A DNA stretch of 64,000 nt from Zingiber officinale (lineage: Eukaryota > Streptophyta > Magnoliopsida > Zingiberales > Zingiberaceae). A model generated the notes under the pieces. That model made no database searches and had not been told where the DNA came from. It worked only from the letters and a program-made list of their open reading frames with translations. Location of the stretch: NCBI RefSeq assembly GCF_018446385.1, contig NC_055986.1, positions 29,447,593 to 29,511,592 on the forward strand, in the 5' to 3' direction. The stretch's first letter is position 1. Each line of letters begins with the position of its first letter. The position numbers and the translations under genes were made by a program. This document shows, piece by piece, positions 21,701 through 34,148 of the stretch.

Positions 21701-23097
21701 TGCCTTCAGAGCTGAGAGAAACTTCTTGGCTTTTCTCCTTGGTTCTCCGATGTACCCAAACTGCACTCCTGCTTTGGGTTGGAATATAATTTTCTGTTTA
21801 CGGTACTCTATGGAGGCGCCATACTTGATCAGAAAGTCTATTCCCAAGATGATGTCGTAGTCCGTCATATCTAGCACTATCAGATCACCAAAAAGTTCTC
21901 TGTCTGCTATAATGGCTAGCACTGCTCGAAGCAGTGCGTGGATGCCATCATTTCTCCTGAAGGTAGTGTCATCAGAAACTGACCACTGAGTACCTCTGGA
22001 GATATTGCCATCTTATCGGCGAATGTCCTGGATATATAGGAATGGGTTGCCCCGGTATCGAATAAGACAGTTGCACTTTGCTTTAAAATACTGATCTGAC
22101 CTGTAACAACTATCAAGGCATTCACTACGTCCTCTCTGGTGAGTGAGTAGATCCTCGCGTTCGTCATGGCTGAGGGGCTTCTAGTTTGCCCTGACTGATG
22201 TGTGGACCATCTATAGCAGCCTGCATCTGATGTAGCTGTGCTGGGTTACCTCCGTATTGGATCAGCTATGATGGAGGGAAACTGGTCTTGTTTGGGCATT
22301 GCTTAGCCATGTGCCCTTCTTGGCCACATTCGAAGCATCCTCGTGTGCCCTTGCGACAAACTCCTGGGTGGAATTTCCCACAAGTATAACACTTGGGATA
22401 GCTAGGTTGTTTACTAGCTGGTCCTCCTTTTGGGTAACTCCTTGATTTGTGTTTGTGGCTGGAGTTCCCTTTCCAGTTGGAGCTATGGCCCTGGTGTTTC
22501 TGAGTACCCGAGCCTCCTTGGCCCTTAGACTCTGAAATGGCTTGCTTCTGTTGTTTGATGCTGTTCTGGTAATGCTCGGTGGTTAGAGCACTACTTGCCG
22601 ATTCTTCAGTAGTTTGCGGCCTATGAACGTTGCTGGCCACATTCATCGCTATTTCCGGCCTTAGCATTTTAAGCATCAACCGGACTCGTTCTCTCTCAGT
22701 ACTGACTAGTTCAGGGCATAGACGAGCCAGTCTGTTGAACTTCTTCACGGCCTCCTCAACTGAAAGGTTGCCTTGATGAAATTCAGTGAACTCGTCGTAG
22801 TGGCGGTTTGTGACCCGCATGTGAAAGAACTCCTTAAAGAATTCTCTCTTGAAGTCAGCCCATGTCATCTGGTTCACTGGACGCTTCGCTTTAATCTTCT
22901 CCCACCACATACGTGCGTCTCCTGTAAGGCAGAAAGAGGCACATTTCACCTTTTCATGCTTTGGCCAGTCCAGAAGCTCCATCGGACTCTCTAGTGTCTT
23001 GAACCAGGCTTGGGCATCCCATGGTTCACTGATGCCTGAGAAATTCTCAGGCATGATCTTCTACCACTGGATCAGATAGGCTTCCCTCTTTGCCCCT
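18728..23097 (-). pseudogene. gag-pol remains of element 2
   Basis: In element order from the right: gag with CCHC zinc knuckle (about 22266-23054), aspartic protease with DTGA (about 22000-22160), reverse transcriptase with the FIDDIL active site (about 20900-21600), RNase H (about 20300-20700), and integrase with HHCC-type zinc finger, catalytic core and C-terminal chromodomain (18728-19960). Domain order RT-RH-INT is that of Ty3/gypsy. The chromodomain (in metaviruses, a module that reads histone marks) defines the chromovirus branch. The polyprotein is broken in about five places. Confidence 0.88.
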
Positions 23098-24739
23098 GCT
23101 GCTATAACGACCACCCTTCTTACTACTACTACTCTTTAAGGATGACCGTTACTTAACTACTAACTCTACTTAAACGGTATAATTAAAAATCACATGGAAA
23201 CCCTACCAAAATTTTTTGACAAAATCTCCCCTGTACCGGTGACCATATTCAACAATACATGCAATATATATACTCAGCCACAAGCGGCTGGAACACATAT
23301 CAATCAACCACGCAGTATAATAATTTTAACTCAGCAATAATAAAGGAAAACTAATCCATAACTACAATTGAATAACAAATACAGTATTAAGTGTCCTTAT
23401 AAATAGTTATCAAATTTCCTTAACACATAAAGACTTAATTAACTCAAAGAAACAAATCATAATTTATTTTATTCGCAAGGATCCCTAGGACTTCCATAGT
23501 GCAGACATCACACACCCCTCTTACATCTCCTTGTCGCCTTCCTTCATATTAGCTTTCCTTTTTCTTTATCTGCAGTAGGAGGAATGCAAACTATAAGCAA
23601 AATGCTTAGTGAGCGCTATCTAACTCACAAAATCTCGATTTGCATGTTTATAAATAAAAACATGCTAAAACTGAATGCTAACATGTAAAGCTACTCATGC
23701 TCATACATAGCAAAGGAATCATACTAAATGAAATACTAAACATGTATAACTAATCATGCTCATAAATAGAAAAGAACAGTAAACTAACTCATGCTCTTCT
23801 ATCAGTAAAGAAACATACTGAAATACTAAACATGTAAGGCAAGTCTATACTATCATGCTTGCATAAAGAACTTAACTTACTGAATTCTAAACACCTTCTG
23901 TATCTTATTTCACTTGCTTAAAGACTTATTCTTTAATACTTATGTGTAACTTATTTTTTAATACTTTTATACTGATGTGAAACTTATTTTACTTGTTCAA
24001 AAGCTTATACTTTTAATACTTCAAAATAGTAATCAACTTCCCTTGGGCCCAGGCTTAGTACCATCTTATGCGCGTTCCCTAATAGGTTGGGGTAGCGAGC
24101 CACCAATCCTAAAAGAGCAGACCTCGTTCTACCAGGGCCAAGACCTCGGAATTGGATGTAGTGACCACCCTTCTTACTACTACTACTACTCTTTAAGAGT
24201 GACCGTTACTTGACTACTAACTCTACTTAACCGGTACGCTACTTAACTACGAGGAATCCCTACCGAAAAATTTCGACAGAATCTCCCTTATACCGGTGAC
24301 AATAATCATAAGTACATACATATACAAAGCAATAACATCACCACGCAGTTTATATATAACTAAAAATAAACTATCCTAGCAATAGTAAACAAAAGAACTC
24401 CAACAATAGGAAATAACTCAACTACAATGCGGAATAAACTTAACATAGACAAAGGGAAACTACTAAAACAATCTCTATCAATTTAATAACTGAAAGAAAA
24501 CTCCAAAGAAGGAGTCTTGACAGTTTCCTTAGCAAACTCATGATCTCTCCATAGTCCAGCCATCACACACCTTCATCACCACCACCTTGTCGCCTTCCTT
24601 GCTAAATCTTTTCCTTTCCTTTATCTGCAGTAGAAAAAAAAAAAAACTATAAGCATAAAGCTTAGTGAGCGCTATCTACTCATAAAAACTCGATATGCAT
24701 GTATATAAATAAAAACATGCTAAAACTGAATGCTAACAT

Positions 24740-25015
24740 GTAAAGTTACTCATGCTCATAAATAGCAAAGGAATCATACTATCTGAAATACTAAACTTGT
24801 ATAGCTAATCATGCTCATAATCCAATGAAGGAATCAAACTAACTGAAATACTAAACATGTATAGCTAATCATGCTCATAATCCAATAAAGGAATCATACT
24901 AACTGAAATACTAAACATGTATAGCTAATCATGCTCATAATCCAATAAAGGAATCATACTAACTGAAATACTAAACATGTATAGCTAATCATGCTCAAAA
25001 TCCAATAAAGGAAAC
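24740..25015. repeat. 60-bp tandem repeat in element 4 LTR
   Basis: Four to five units with the phrases AATCATGCTCATAATCCAAT and ACTAAACATGTATAGCTA. The copy in the other LTR is at 31335-31610. Confidence 0.85.
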
Positions 25016-25626
25016 ATACTAAACATGTAAAGCTACTAAACATGTAAAACTACTAAACATGTTAAGCTAAACATGCTGAACAATCTAGTAGCAAGGAAAC
25101 AATTGAAACTACTACTACATGCTTCAAATAACAAGAAACTAAACTTTCTAATTCTAGACATATTTGAAGCTTGTTTCATTTGTTTCAAAACTTATACTTT
25201 AATACTTGAAAATAATAATCAACTTCTCTTGGGCCCTGCATTGTACCACTTTGCGCGCATTCTTAATAAGAATCGAGGTAGCTAATCCCGAAACTACTAA
25301 GATACTTCTAGGCCTTGTGCCTAGGGGCAACTTGGAGCCCATCCCTTGGACCTTGTGTCCGGTACATGCCATTTAAAAGTAAAATACTTATTATCTTAAT
25401 TACTTCTTCTTTAAATGCCTTGACATTTTAATAAGCACCTTGTGTGCCAAAAATCCCTAAAGTCTTGACTTTGGGATCTACTTAAGGCCTTGGCCTTTCT
25501 CTTTCTTTTCTTTCTCTTCCTTTTACTTGTTAATACTTCTAAAAGTATTTAATAGGATTCTTATTTTTCCACAAGAATACATGGCTGTTCATGCTTGTTA
25601 AAATAGCAAATGAAAACTACTTTGAG

Positions 25627-26035
25627 CTTACTAATCATGCTATAAAATAGAGCAAAAGAAAGCAACTTTAAGCTTACTAATCATGCTATAAACTAGAGCA
25701 AAGAAAGCAACTTTAAGCTTACTAATCATGCTATAAACTAGAGCAAAGAAAGCAACTTTAAGCTTACTAATCATGCTATAAACTAGAGCAAAGAAAGCAA
25801 CTTTAAGCTTACTAATCATGCTATAAACTAGAGCAAAGAAAGCAACTTTAAGCTTACTAATCATGCTATAAACTAGAGCAAAGAAAACAACTTTAAGCTT
25901 ACTAATCATGCTATAAACTAGAGCAAAGAAAGCAACTTTAAGCTTACTAATCATGCTATAAACTAGAGCAAAGAAAGCAATTTTGAACTTACTAATCATG
26001 CTATAAAATAGAGCAAAAGAAAGCAACTTGGACTT
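25627..26035. repeat. 45-bp tandem repeat in element 4, 3' LTR (about 9 units)
   Basis: Unit begins CTTACTAATCATGCTATAAA and ends GCAACTTTAAG. Since 45 is a multiple of three, it creates a false open frame with a 15-residue repeat. The partner LTR has about two more units (32214-32703). Confidence 0.88.
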
Positions 26036-27065
26036 TCTAAACATGCTGTAAAATAGGGCAAAAGAATGCAACTTTACACTTTCTATCATGCTGTAAAAAC
26101 AGGGCAAAGGAATCCCTTTTTGCTGGAATTTATGGCAGCAACTAGACTTACATGGGTACCACTTTTAAGAACTAAAGGCACGCTTAAAAGACAACCATAG
26201 GCTGAAATCAGGGCTGTCCGGTTTAACAAGAATTCAAAACAGAAATTCCATGCAAGAGATGCTCTAATCTACCCGGTATAAAGAGCTTCAATTCTGTAAT
26301 AGCATAAATTTAAACTAACAGCATGAACCAATATCATAATCAAGGAACTAATGGCACCAACAGGGAGTGCTATATTTCCCAAACCGAACACCTCTAAGCC
26401 TTGAAAACTCTTGGCAGTTCTAATCACAAGAACACCTAAACCAAAATCCTTAAACGAATGAACAAAGAGTTGTTCACAGAACACCTCTATGCATTCAATT
26501 CTTAAAGTAAGCTACTGCCACATTAAAAAGAAGTAAGCGAATCTCATATAGAATTCTCTAAGCATGCTATAGAATGCTACGGCAGAAATAACATGAAGAA
26601 AACAAATCTCGGAAGCAAGGAAGAAACCCTAGCATGTATTTCTACTCGGCACTGTGAAATCCGGAAGCAAGGAAAGAAAATCGAAGCTCGGAGCAACTCC
26701 TACTGCAGGTGAGAAGCAACTCACCGTGATTTGCTTGAACTTACAACCGACGGGAGAAGAAAAGCCCTAGGGTTTCGGTCAACTCAAGTCTTCCGGCTCC
26801 TCTTCGTGCGCCTTCGTGTGCTCCTCGTCGAGGGGAGCTCGGCGGTGTGAAGACCGGCCGGAAAAAGCCCTTCGCCGGCGCCGGAGATCAAGCCCTAGGT
26901 CCTCCTTTGTTTCCGCCCGTGAGTCGGCGCCGTCGCGCACCAGAGAAGAGAAGAAGAAGATTTTGAGAGAAAATTCCGATTTTCCCCAAAATAAAACTTA
27001 AATCTCCTTTCTTATACTAGGGTTTTTATCATCTAACTACTGCTTAAGTGTTATTCACTCTTTCC

Positions 27066-27294
27066 TTAATTAACACCGGCCGCTAGCCCAGTTGGTCAAG
27101 CGGGTTTTGCTCGGGTCAAAGGTCTCGGCTTCGAACCCTCAACCGCGCACTTTTAATTCCAATTTATTTCCTAATCCTTAACTATGCTATAAACTTAGTT
27201 CTCACCATATAAAGTTAACAAAATCGTGTAGCTCAGCTGGTTGGGCCGGTTTTGCTTGGGTCCGAAGAGCTGGGTTCGAAACCTAGCTTCTACA
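27066..27294 (+). other. Two antisense tRNA-like modules in element 4, 3' LTR
   Basis: Module 1 has an A-box-like TAGCCCAGTTGGTCAAG and a B-box-like GGCTTCGAACCC. Module 2 has TAGCTCAGCTGG and GGGTTCGAAACC about 45 bp apart and is followed by a run of about twenty T, a Pol III-type stop. No paired acceptor stem is seen, so these are tRNA-like fossils rather than tRNA genes. Copies lie at 33744-33972. Confidence 0.6.
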
Positions 27295-27529
27295 ACCTTT
27301 TTTTTTTTTTTTTTTTTAACTTTCTCCTCTCGGTAAAAATACCAAACGAACTCCAAAAATTACTTAAAAATACTCTAAAAATTCCTAAAAATCTCTAGAA
27401 TATTTTAAAAGCATTTCCAAATATTTTTAAGGATATTTAGAACTCAAAATAGGGAAAATTGGGTCGTTACAATTCCCCATACCTTATAAAAAGTTCGTCC
27501 TCGAACTTAGAATAGTTCTGGATATTTCT

Positions 27530-30420
27530 GTCTCATGTTGTCCTCCCGCTCCCAAGTGACTTCCTCGTGCTTCTGGTTCTACCAGACGACCTTCACTAGT
27601 GGTACTTCTTTATTTCTTAGTCTCTTGACTGCTCTGTCCACTATCTGTGTAGGTCTGCTCTCATAACTAAGATCCTCTTGGATCTGCACTGACTGAGACT
27701 GAATCACTTGGCTCGGGTCATGGAGACACTTCTTTAGTATGGAGACATGAAATACATTGTGTATTGCTGACATGTCTTGCGGTAAATCCAGCTTGTAAGC
27801 TACTTTCCCAATCCTTTCTTTGATATGGTAAGGTCCTACATAACGAGGACTTAATTTGCCCTTCTTGCCAAATCTCATCACTCCCTTCATAGGAGCGACC
27901 TTGAGAAAGACTGAATCTCCTACTTGGAATTCAAGTGGCCTACGGCGTGTGTCAGCATAACTCTTCTGTCTACTCTGAGCAGTCTCAATTCTCTGTCTGA
28001 TCTTCTGAATAGCCTGAGTAGTCTCATCTATCAGCTCTGTCTGTATGCCCAGTTCTACTTCCATTTCTTTTCTCTCACCTGCTTCTTGCCAGCAAATGGG
28101 TGATCTGCATTTCCTGCCATACAACGCCTCATAAGGAGCCATCTTGATGGTGTCCTGATAGCTATTGTTGTAGGCAAATTCAGCTAAGCACAGGTACTTG
28201 CACCAACTTCCCTTGAAATCTAGTGCACAAGCTCTGAGCATATCTTCTAGAATCTGATTTACTCGCTCTGTCTGTCCATCAGTCTGAGGATGGAAGACTG
28301 TGCTGAACTTGAGTTTGGTGCCTAGTGCAGTCTGAACACACCCCAGTGAGGTGAAGCGCTCATCTCTATCAGAAACAATAGATTTAGGAATTCCGTGAAG
28401 TCTGACCACCTCTTTAACATACAGCTGTGCCAACTGCTCTGTAGAGTGAGACACTTTGATGGCTAGAAAATGAGCAGACTTGGTCAATCTGTCCACTATC
28501 ACTCATATCGCATCATATCCATTTGTGGTTCTTGGGAGACCTGTTATGAAGTCCATGGATGTGTCTTCCCACTTCCACTCTGGTATAGGAAGAGGCTGTA
28601 GAACTCCTCCTGGTCTCTGGTGTTCGCTTTGACCCTCCGACATGTTAGGCAAGTACTGACATATTTAGCTACATCTCTTTGAGTCCGCACCACCGGAATC
28701 TCTGTTTCACGTCTTGATACATCTTGGTAGAACCAGGATGCATGAAATAAGATATACTATGAGCTTCTTCTAAAATTTTCTTTCTCAGCTCTTCGTCATT
28801 GGGAACACAAAGACGGCTCCCCTGATAAAGAACTCCACTGTCTGATACTCGAAACTCCGAATTTCCTTCTTCTTGTATCCCTTACTTGATCTTTTGGATA
28901 TCAGGATAATCACTTTGCTTTCTCTGTATATCCTCAAGCAGGGTTGACTTTAGAGTCAATGCAGAGAGTTGCCTATAAATAATTTCAAGTCCGAAATCTG
29001 ACAACTCCTTCTGTAGTGGCAGGGCTAATGATGACAAAGACATCAGGGATGCACTGGATTTTCTGCTTAATGCATCTGCCACTTTGTTAGCTTTACCTGG
29101 GTGTATCATTTTCTTTCACTTCCAACTGATGATACCCAGAGCACGGGTCTATTTTAGAGAACACTATTACCCTTTTTAGCTGATCATATAGATCATCTAT
29201 TCTGGAATGAGGGTACTTGTCCCTAACTGCTACTTTGCTCAGCACTCTAAAATCTATGCACATTGGCATGGATCCATCTTTCTTCTTAACGAACAACTCT
29301 AGAGTTTCACGGGGTGGATGACTAGGGCGGATGAAACCCTTGTCAAATAACTCCTGAAATTGTTCTTATAACTCTTTTAGCTCTCCTAGAGACATGCGGT
29401 ATGGAGCTTTTGAAATTAGCTCCACTTCTCTGTTGGGAGGGAATCCAGGTAGCTCTTCAAGAAATACCTCTGGATATTCACAGACTACCCGAACGTTTTC
29501 CTGCTCGGGTCTTTCTTGTTATCTTTATCCTTCCAGTTCTGATTACTTGACTGGGGTCTGTTTCCCCACTGTCTTGTCTTCTATCTTGACTGGCTCGTGT
29601 TGCGTTTGTTGTGCCTTATTACTGTTCAGATAGTGCTCACTAATACCCTGCTGACCAGCTCTTCACCAATCTATGGTCGGTGAGTTTCACTACTCACATT
29701 AGGTGTTATTTCTGGTCTCAGCATTAGGAGCATCAGTCTGACTCGTTCTTTCACTGTACTTACTAACTCTAGGCAAAGGTGAACTAGCCTGTTAAATATT
29801 TTAACCACTTCTTCTACTAGTAAATCACCTTGTCTGAATTCTATAAGTTTCTCGTACTGTTTATTGGTGATCCGTTGACGGAAGACTTCTTCATAAAACT
29901 CTGTCTCGAAATCAACCCAGCTCATCTGGTTGACTACTCTCCTACTCTTAACTCGCTCCCATCACATACAAGCATCTCCAGATAGGCAGAAAGAGGCACA
30001 CTTAATGGTATCAACCTTCTCGACTTCTGGTCAGTCAAGAAGCTTCATTGTACTCTCAAATGTCTTGAACCAAGCTTGGGCATCCCAAGGCTCAGTCGTG
30101 CCTGAGAATCTTTCTGGTTTCAGCTTCAGCCACTGGATGAGGTATGCTTCTTATCTTCTAGGTGTTGTGGCGACTTCCAGGGCAGCTGATGGGACTTCAG
30201 TCACCACTGGGGTCTCCACATTGATGGTTGGGGGAGTGGGAGGAGCTGGCTGCTGATTTGCCATCAGGTTGGCAATCACTTGTTGCTGCTCTACTACTTG
30301 TCTCTGGAGTTGGGCAACAACTTCAGAGAGATTGGGCTCAGTTAATCTAAGCTTTTCATTCTCCTGATCTTGGTTCTCAGTACGAACGGTACGGGAATGT
30401 TCTCTTCTTGCCATCAAGTC
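27530..30420 (-). pseudogene. gag-pol remains of element 4
   Basis: From right to left: gag (about 29670-30417), a short RT part (about 29100-29300), RNase H end (about 28880-29100), integrase core and C-terminal part leading towards a chromodomain (about 27530-28700). Order and wording match elements 2 and 5. It is shorter than a full coding region and broken in numerous places. Confidence 0.8.
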
Positions 30421-30745
30421 AGACAGATGACAAGAAAACTTAAAATTATCACTATACTTTCTAGATATATCTTACTTATACATGATTCTTGACTTTCAAC
30501 ACCTATGAGTAGGTACTTCTAAACATTTCTCTATCCTTTCTAAACATACATATTTGTATATGAAGAAAGAAAACAACAAAAACTCTTATCTTACTTAAGC
30601 ACTTATAAGCAATCACTTTATACTGCAAATAATAATAAAGGAAAGCAATAAAGAAAGAACTTAAATACTTTCTTACTTGAAGACGGCAAGGATGATGCTG
30701 ATGTGTGTGTGATGCTGGAGAATGGAACACTGCTCTGATACCAAC

Positions 30746-33700
30746 TGTAGCGACCACCCTTCTTACTACTACTACTACTCTCTAAGAGTGACCGTTACTT
30801 GACTACTAACTCTACTTAACCGGTACGCTACTTAACTACGAGGAATCCCTACCGAAAAATTTCGACAGAATCTCCCTTATACCGGTGACAATAATCATAA
30901 GTACATACATATACAAAGTAATAACATCACCACGCAGTTTATATATAACTAAAAATAAACTATCCTAGCAATAGTAAACAAAAGAACTCCAACAATAGGA
31001 AATAACTCAACTACAATGCGGAATAAACTTAACATAGACAAAGGGAAACTACTAAAACAATCTCTATCAATTTAATAACTGAAAGAAAACTCCAAAGAAG
31101 GAGTCTTGACAGTTTCCTTAGCAAACTCATGATCTCTCCATAGTCCAGCCATCACACACCTTCATCACCACCACCTTGTCGCCTTCCTTGCTAAATCTTT
31201 TCCTTTCCTTTATCTGCAGTAGGAGGAAGTGCAGTCTATAAGCATAAAGCTTAGTGAGCGCTATCTACTCACAAAAACTCGATATGCATGTATATAAATA
31301 AAAACATGCTAAAACTGAATGCTAACATGTAAAGTTACTCATGCTCATAAATAGCAAAGGAATCATACTATCTGAAATACTAAACTTGTATAGCTAATCA
31401 TGCTCATAATCCAATGAAGGAATCAAACTAACTGAAATACTAAACATGTATAGCTAATCATGCTCATAATCCAATAAAGGAATCATACTAACTGAAATAC
31501 TAAACATGTATAGCTAATCATGCTCATAATCCAATAAAGGAATCATACTAACTGAAATACTAAACATGTATAGCTAATCATGCTCAAAATCCAATAAAGG
31601 AAACATACTAAACATGTAAAGCTACTAAACATGTAAAACTACTAAACATGTAAAGCTAAACATGCTGAATAATCTAGTAGCAAGGAAACAATTGAAACTA
31701 CTACTACATGCTTCAAATAACAAGAAACTAAACTTTCTAATTCTAGACATATTTGAAGCTTGTTTCATTTGTTTCAAAACTTATACTTTAATACTTGAAA
31801 ATAATAATCAACTTCTCTTGGGCCCTGCATTGTACCACTTTGCGCGCATTCTTAATAAGAATCGAGGTAGCTAATCCCGAAACTACTAAGATACTTCTAG
31901 GCCTTGTGCCTAGGGGCAACTTGGAGCCCATCCCTTGGACCTTGTGTCCGGTACATGCCATTTAAAAGTAAAATACTTATTATCTTAATTACTTCTTCTT
32001 TAAATGCCTTGGCATTTTAATAAGCACCTTGTGTGCCAAAATCCCTAAAGTCTTGACTTTGGGATCTACTTAAGGCCTTGGCCTTTCTCTTTCTTTTCTT
32101 TCTCTTCCTTTTACTTGTTAATACTTCTAAAAGTATTTAATAGGATTCTTATTTTTCCACAAGAATACATGGATGTTCATGCTTGTTAAAATAGCAAATG
32201 AAAACTACTTTGAGCTTACTAATCATGCTATAAAATAGAGCAAAAGGAAGCAACTTTGAACTTACTAATCATGCTATAAAATAGAGCAAAAGAAAGCAAC
32301 TTTAAGCTTACTAATCATGCTATAAACTAGAGCAAAGAAAGCAACTTTAAGCTTACTAATCATGCTATAAACTAGAGCAAAGAAAGCAACTTTAAGCTTA
32401 CTAATCATGCTATAAACTAGAGCAAAGAAAGCAACTTTAAGCTTACTAATCATGCTATAAACTAGAGCAAAGAAAGCAACTTTAAGCTTACTAATCATGC
32501 TATAAACTAGAGCAAAGAAAGCAACTTTAAGCTTACTAATCATGCTATAAACTAGAGCAAAGAAAACAACTTTAAGCTTACTAATCATGCTATAAACTAG
32601 AGCAAAGAAAGCAACTTTAAGCTTACTAATCATGCTATAAACTAGAGCAAAGAAAGCAATTTTGAACTTACTAATCATGCTATAAAATAGAGCAAAAGAA
32701 AGCAACTTGGACTTTCTAAACATGCTGTAAAATAGGGCAAAAGAATGCAACTTTACACTTTCTATCATGCTGTAAAAACAGGGCAAAGGAATCCCTTTTT
32801 GCTGGAATTTATGGCAGCAACTAGACTTACATGGGTACCACTTTTAAGAACTAAAGGCACGCTTAAAAGACAACCATAGGCTGAAATCAGGGCTGTCCGG
32901 TTTAACAAGAATTCAAAACAGAAATTCCATGCAAGAGATGCTCTAATCTACCCGGTATAAAGAGCTTCAATTCTGTAATAGCATAAATTTAAACTAACAG
33001 CATGAACCAATATCATAATCAAGGAACTAATGGCACCAACAGGGAGTGCTATATTTCCCAAACCGAACACCTCTAAGCCTTGAAAACTCTTGGCAGTTCT
33101 AATCACAAGAACACCTAAACCAAAATCCTTAAACGAATGAACAAAGAGTTGTTCACAGAACACCTCTATGCATTCAATTCTTAAAGTAAGCTACTGCCAC
33201 ATTAAAAAGAAGTAAGCGAATCTCATATAGAATTCTCTAAGCATGCTATAGAATGCTACGGCAGAAATAACATGAAGAAAACAAATCTCGGAAGCAAGGA
33301 AGAAACCCTAGCATGTATTTCTACTCGGCACTGTGAAATCCGGAAGCAAGGAAAGAAAATCGAAGCTCGGAGCAACTCCTACTGCAGGTGAGAAGCAACT
33401 CACCGTGATTTGCTTGAACTTACAACCGACGGGAGAAGAAAAGCCCTAGGGTTTCGGTCAACTCAAGTCTTCCGGCTCCTCTTCGTGCGCCTTCGTGTGC
33501 TCCTCGTCGAGGGGAGCTCGGCGGTGTGAAGACCGGCCGGAAAAAGCCCTTCGCCGGCGCCGGAGATCAAGCCCTAGGTCCTCCTTTGTTTCCGCCCGTG
33601 AGTCGGCGCCGTCGCGCACCAGAGAAGAGAAGAAGAAGATTTTGAGAGAAAATTCCGATTTTCCCCAAAATAAAACTTAAATCTCCTTTCTTATACTAGG

Positions 33701-34148
33701 GTTTTTATCATCTAACTACTGCTTAAGTGTTATTCACTCTTTCCTTAATTAACACCGACCGCTAGCCCAGTTGGTCAAGCGGGTTTTGCTCGGGTCAAAG
33801 GTCTCGGCTTCGAACCCTCAACCGCGCACTTTTAATTCCAATTTATTTCCTAATCCTTAACTATGCTATAAACTTAGTTCTCACCATATAAAGTTAACAA
33901 AATCGTGTAGCTCAGCTGGTTGGGCCGGTTTTGCTTGGGTCCGAGGAGCTGGGTTCGAAACCTAGCTTCTACAACCTTTTTTTTTTTTTTTTTTAACTTT
34001 CTCCTCTCGGTAAAAATACCAAACGAACTCCAAAAATTACTTAAAAATACTCTAAAAATTCCTAAAAATCTCTAGAATATTTTAAAAGCATTTCCAAATA
34101 TTTTTAAGGATATTTAGAACTCAAAATAGGAAAAATTGGGTCGTTACA
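30746..34148 (-). repeat. 5' LTR of element 4
   Basis: TGTAGCGACC to GGGTCGTTACA, 3,403 bp. It is 88 bp longer than its partner, which equals two extra 45-bp units less small gaps. The tRNA-like modules recur at 33744-33972. Confidence 0.9.
32214..32703. repeat. 45-bp tandem repeat in element 4, 5' LTR (about 11 units)
   Basis: Same unit as at 25627-26035, with about two more copies. Confidence 0.88.

Larger units (their letters stand above)
24157..27471 (-). repeat. 3' LTR of element 4
   Basis: TGTAGTGACC to GGGTCGTTACA, 3,315 bp. It holds a 60-bp tandem repeat (24740-25015), a 45-bp tandem repeat (25627-26035), and two antisense tRNA-like modules near its right end. Confidence 0.9.
24157..34148 (-). 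mobile_element. Ty3/gypsy chromovirus element 4, innermost of the nest
   Basis: Minus strand, inserted in the 3' LTR of element 3 with a perfect target duplication TTGGA (24152-24156 and 34149-34153). Parts: 3' LTR 24157-27471, internal region 27472-30745 with remains of integrase, RNase H, RT and gag, primer site 30732-30743, 5' LTR 30746-34148. By eye the LTRs are almost identical apart from repeat copy number, so it is the youngest element in the nest. The coding region is shorter than in a full element and broken in numerous places. Confidence 0.92.

Noticed and set aside
24740-26035. CRISPR-like direct repeats
   Set aside because: Units are contiguous tandem repeats without unique spacers, in a plant retrotransposon LTR.
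27226-27300. A genuine tRNA gene
   Set aside because: A and B boxes are good, but the acceptor stem ends do not pair and it is repeated at the same place in each LTR.
25640-32786. Two open frames with a 15-residue repeated peptide
   Set aside because: They follow exactly the 45-bp minisatellite in the LTRs of element 4; the frame exists because 45 is divisible by three.
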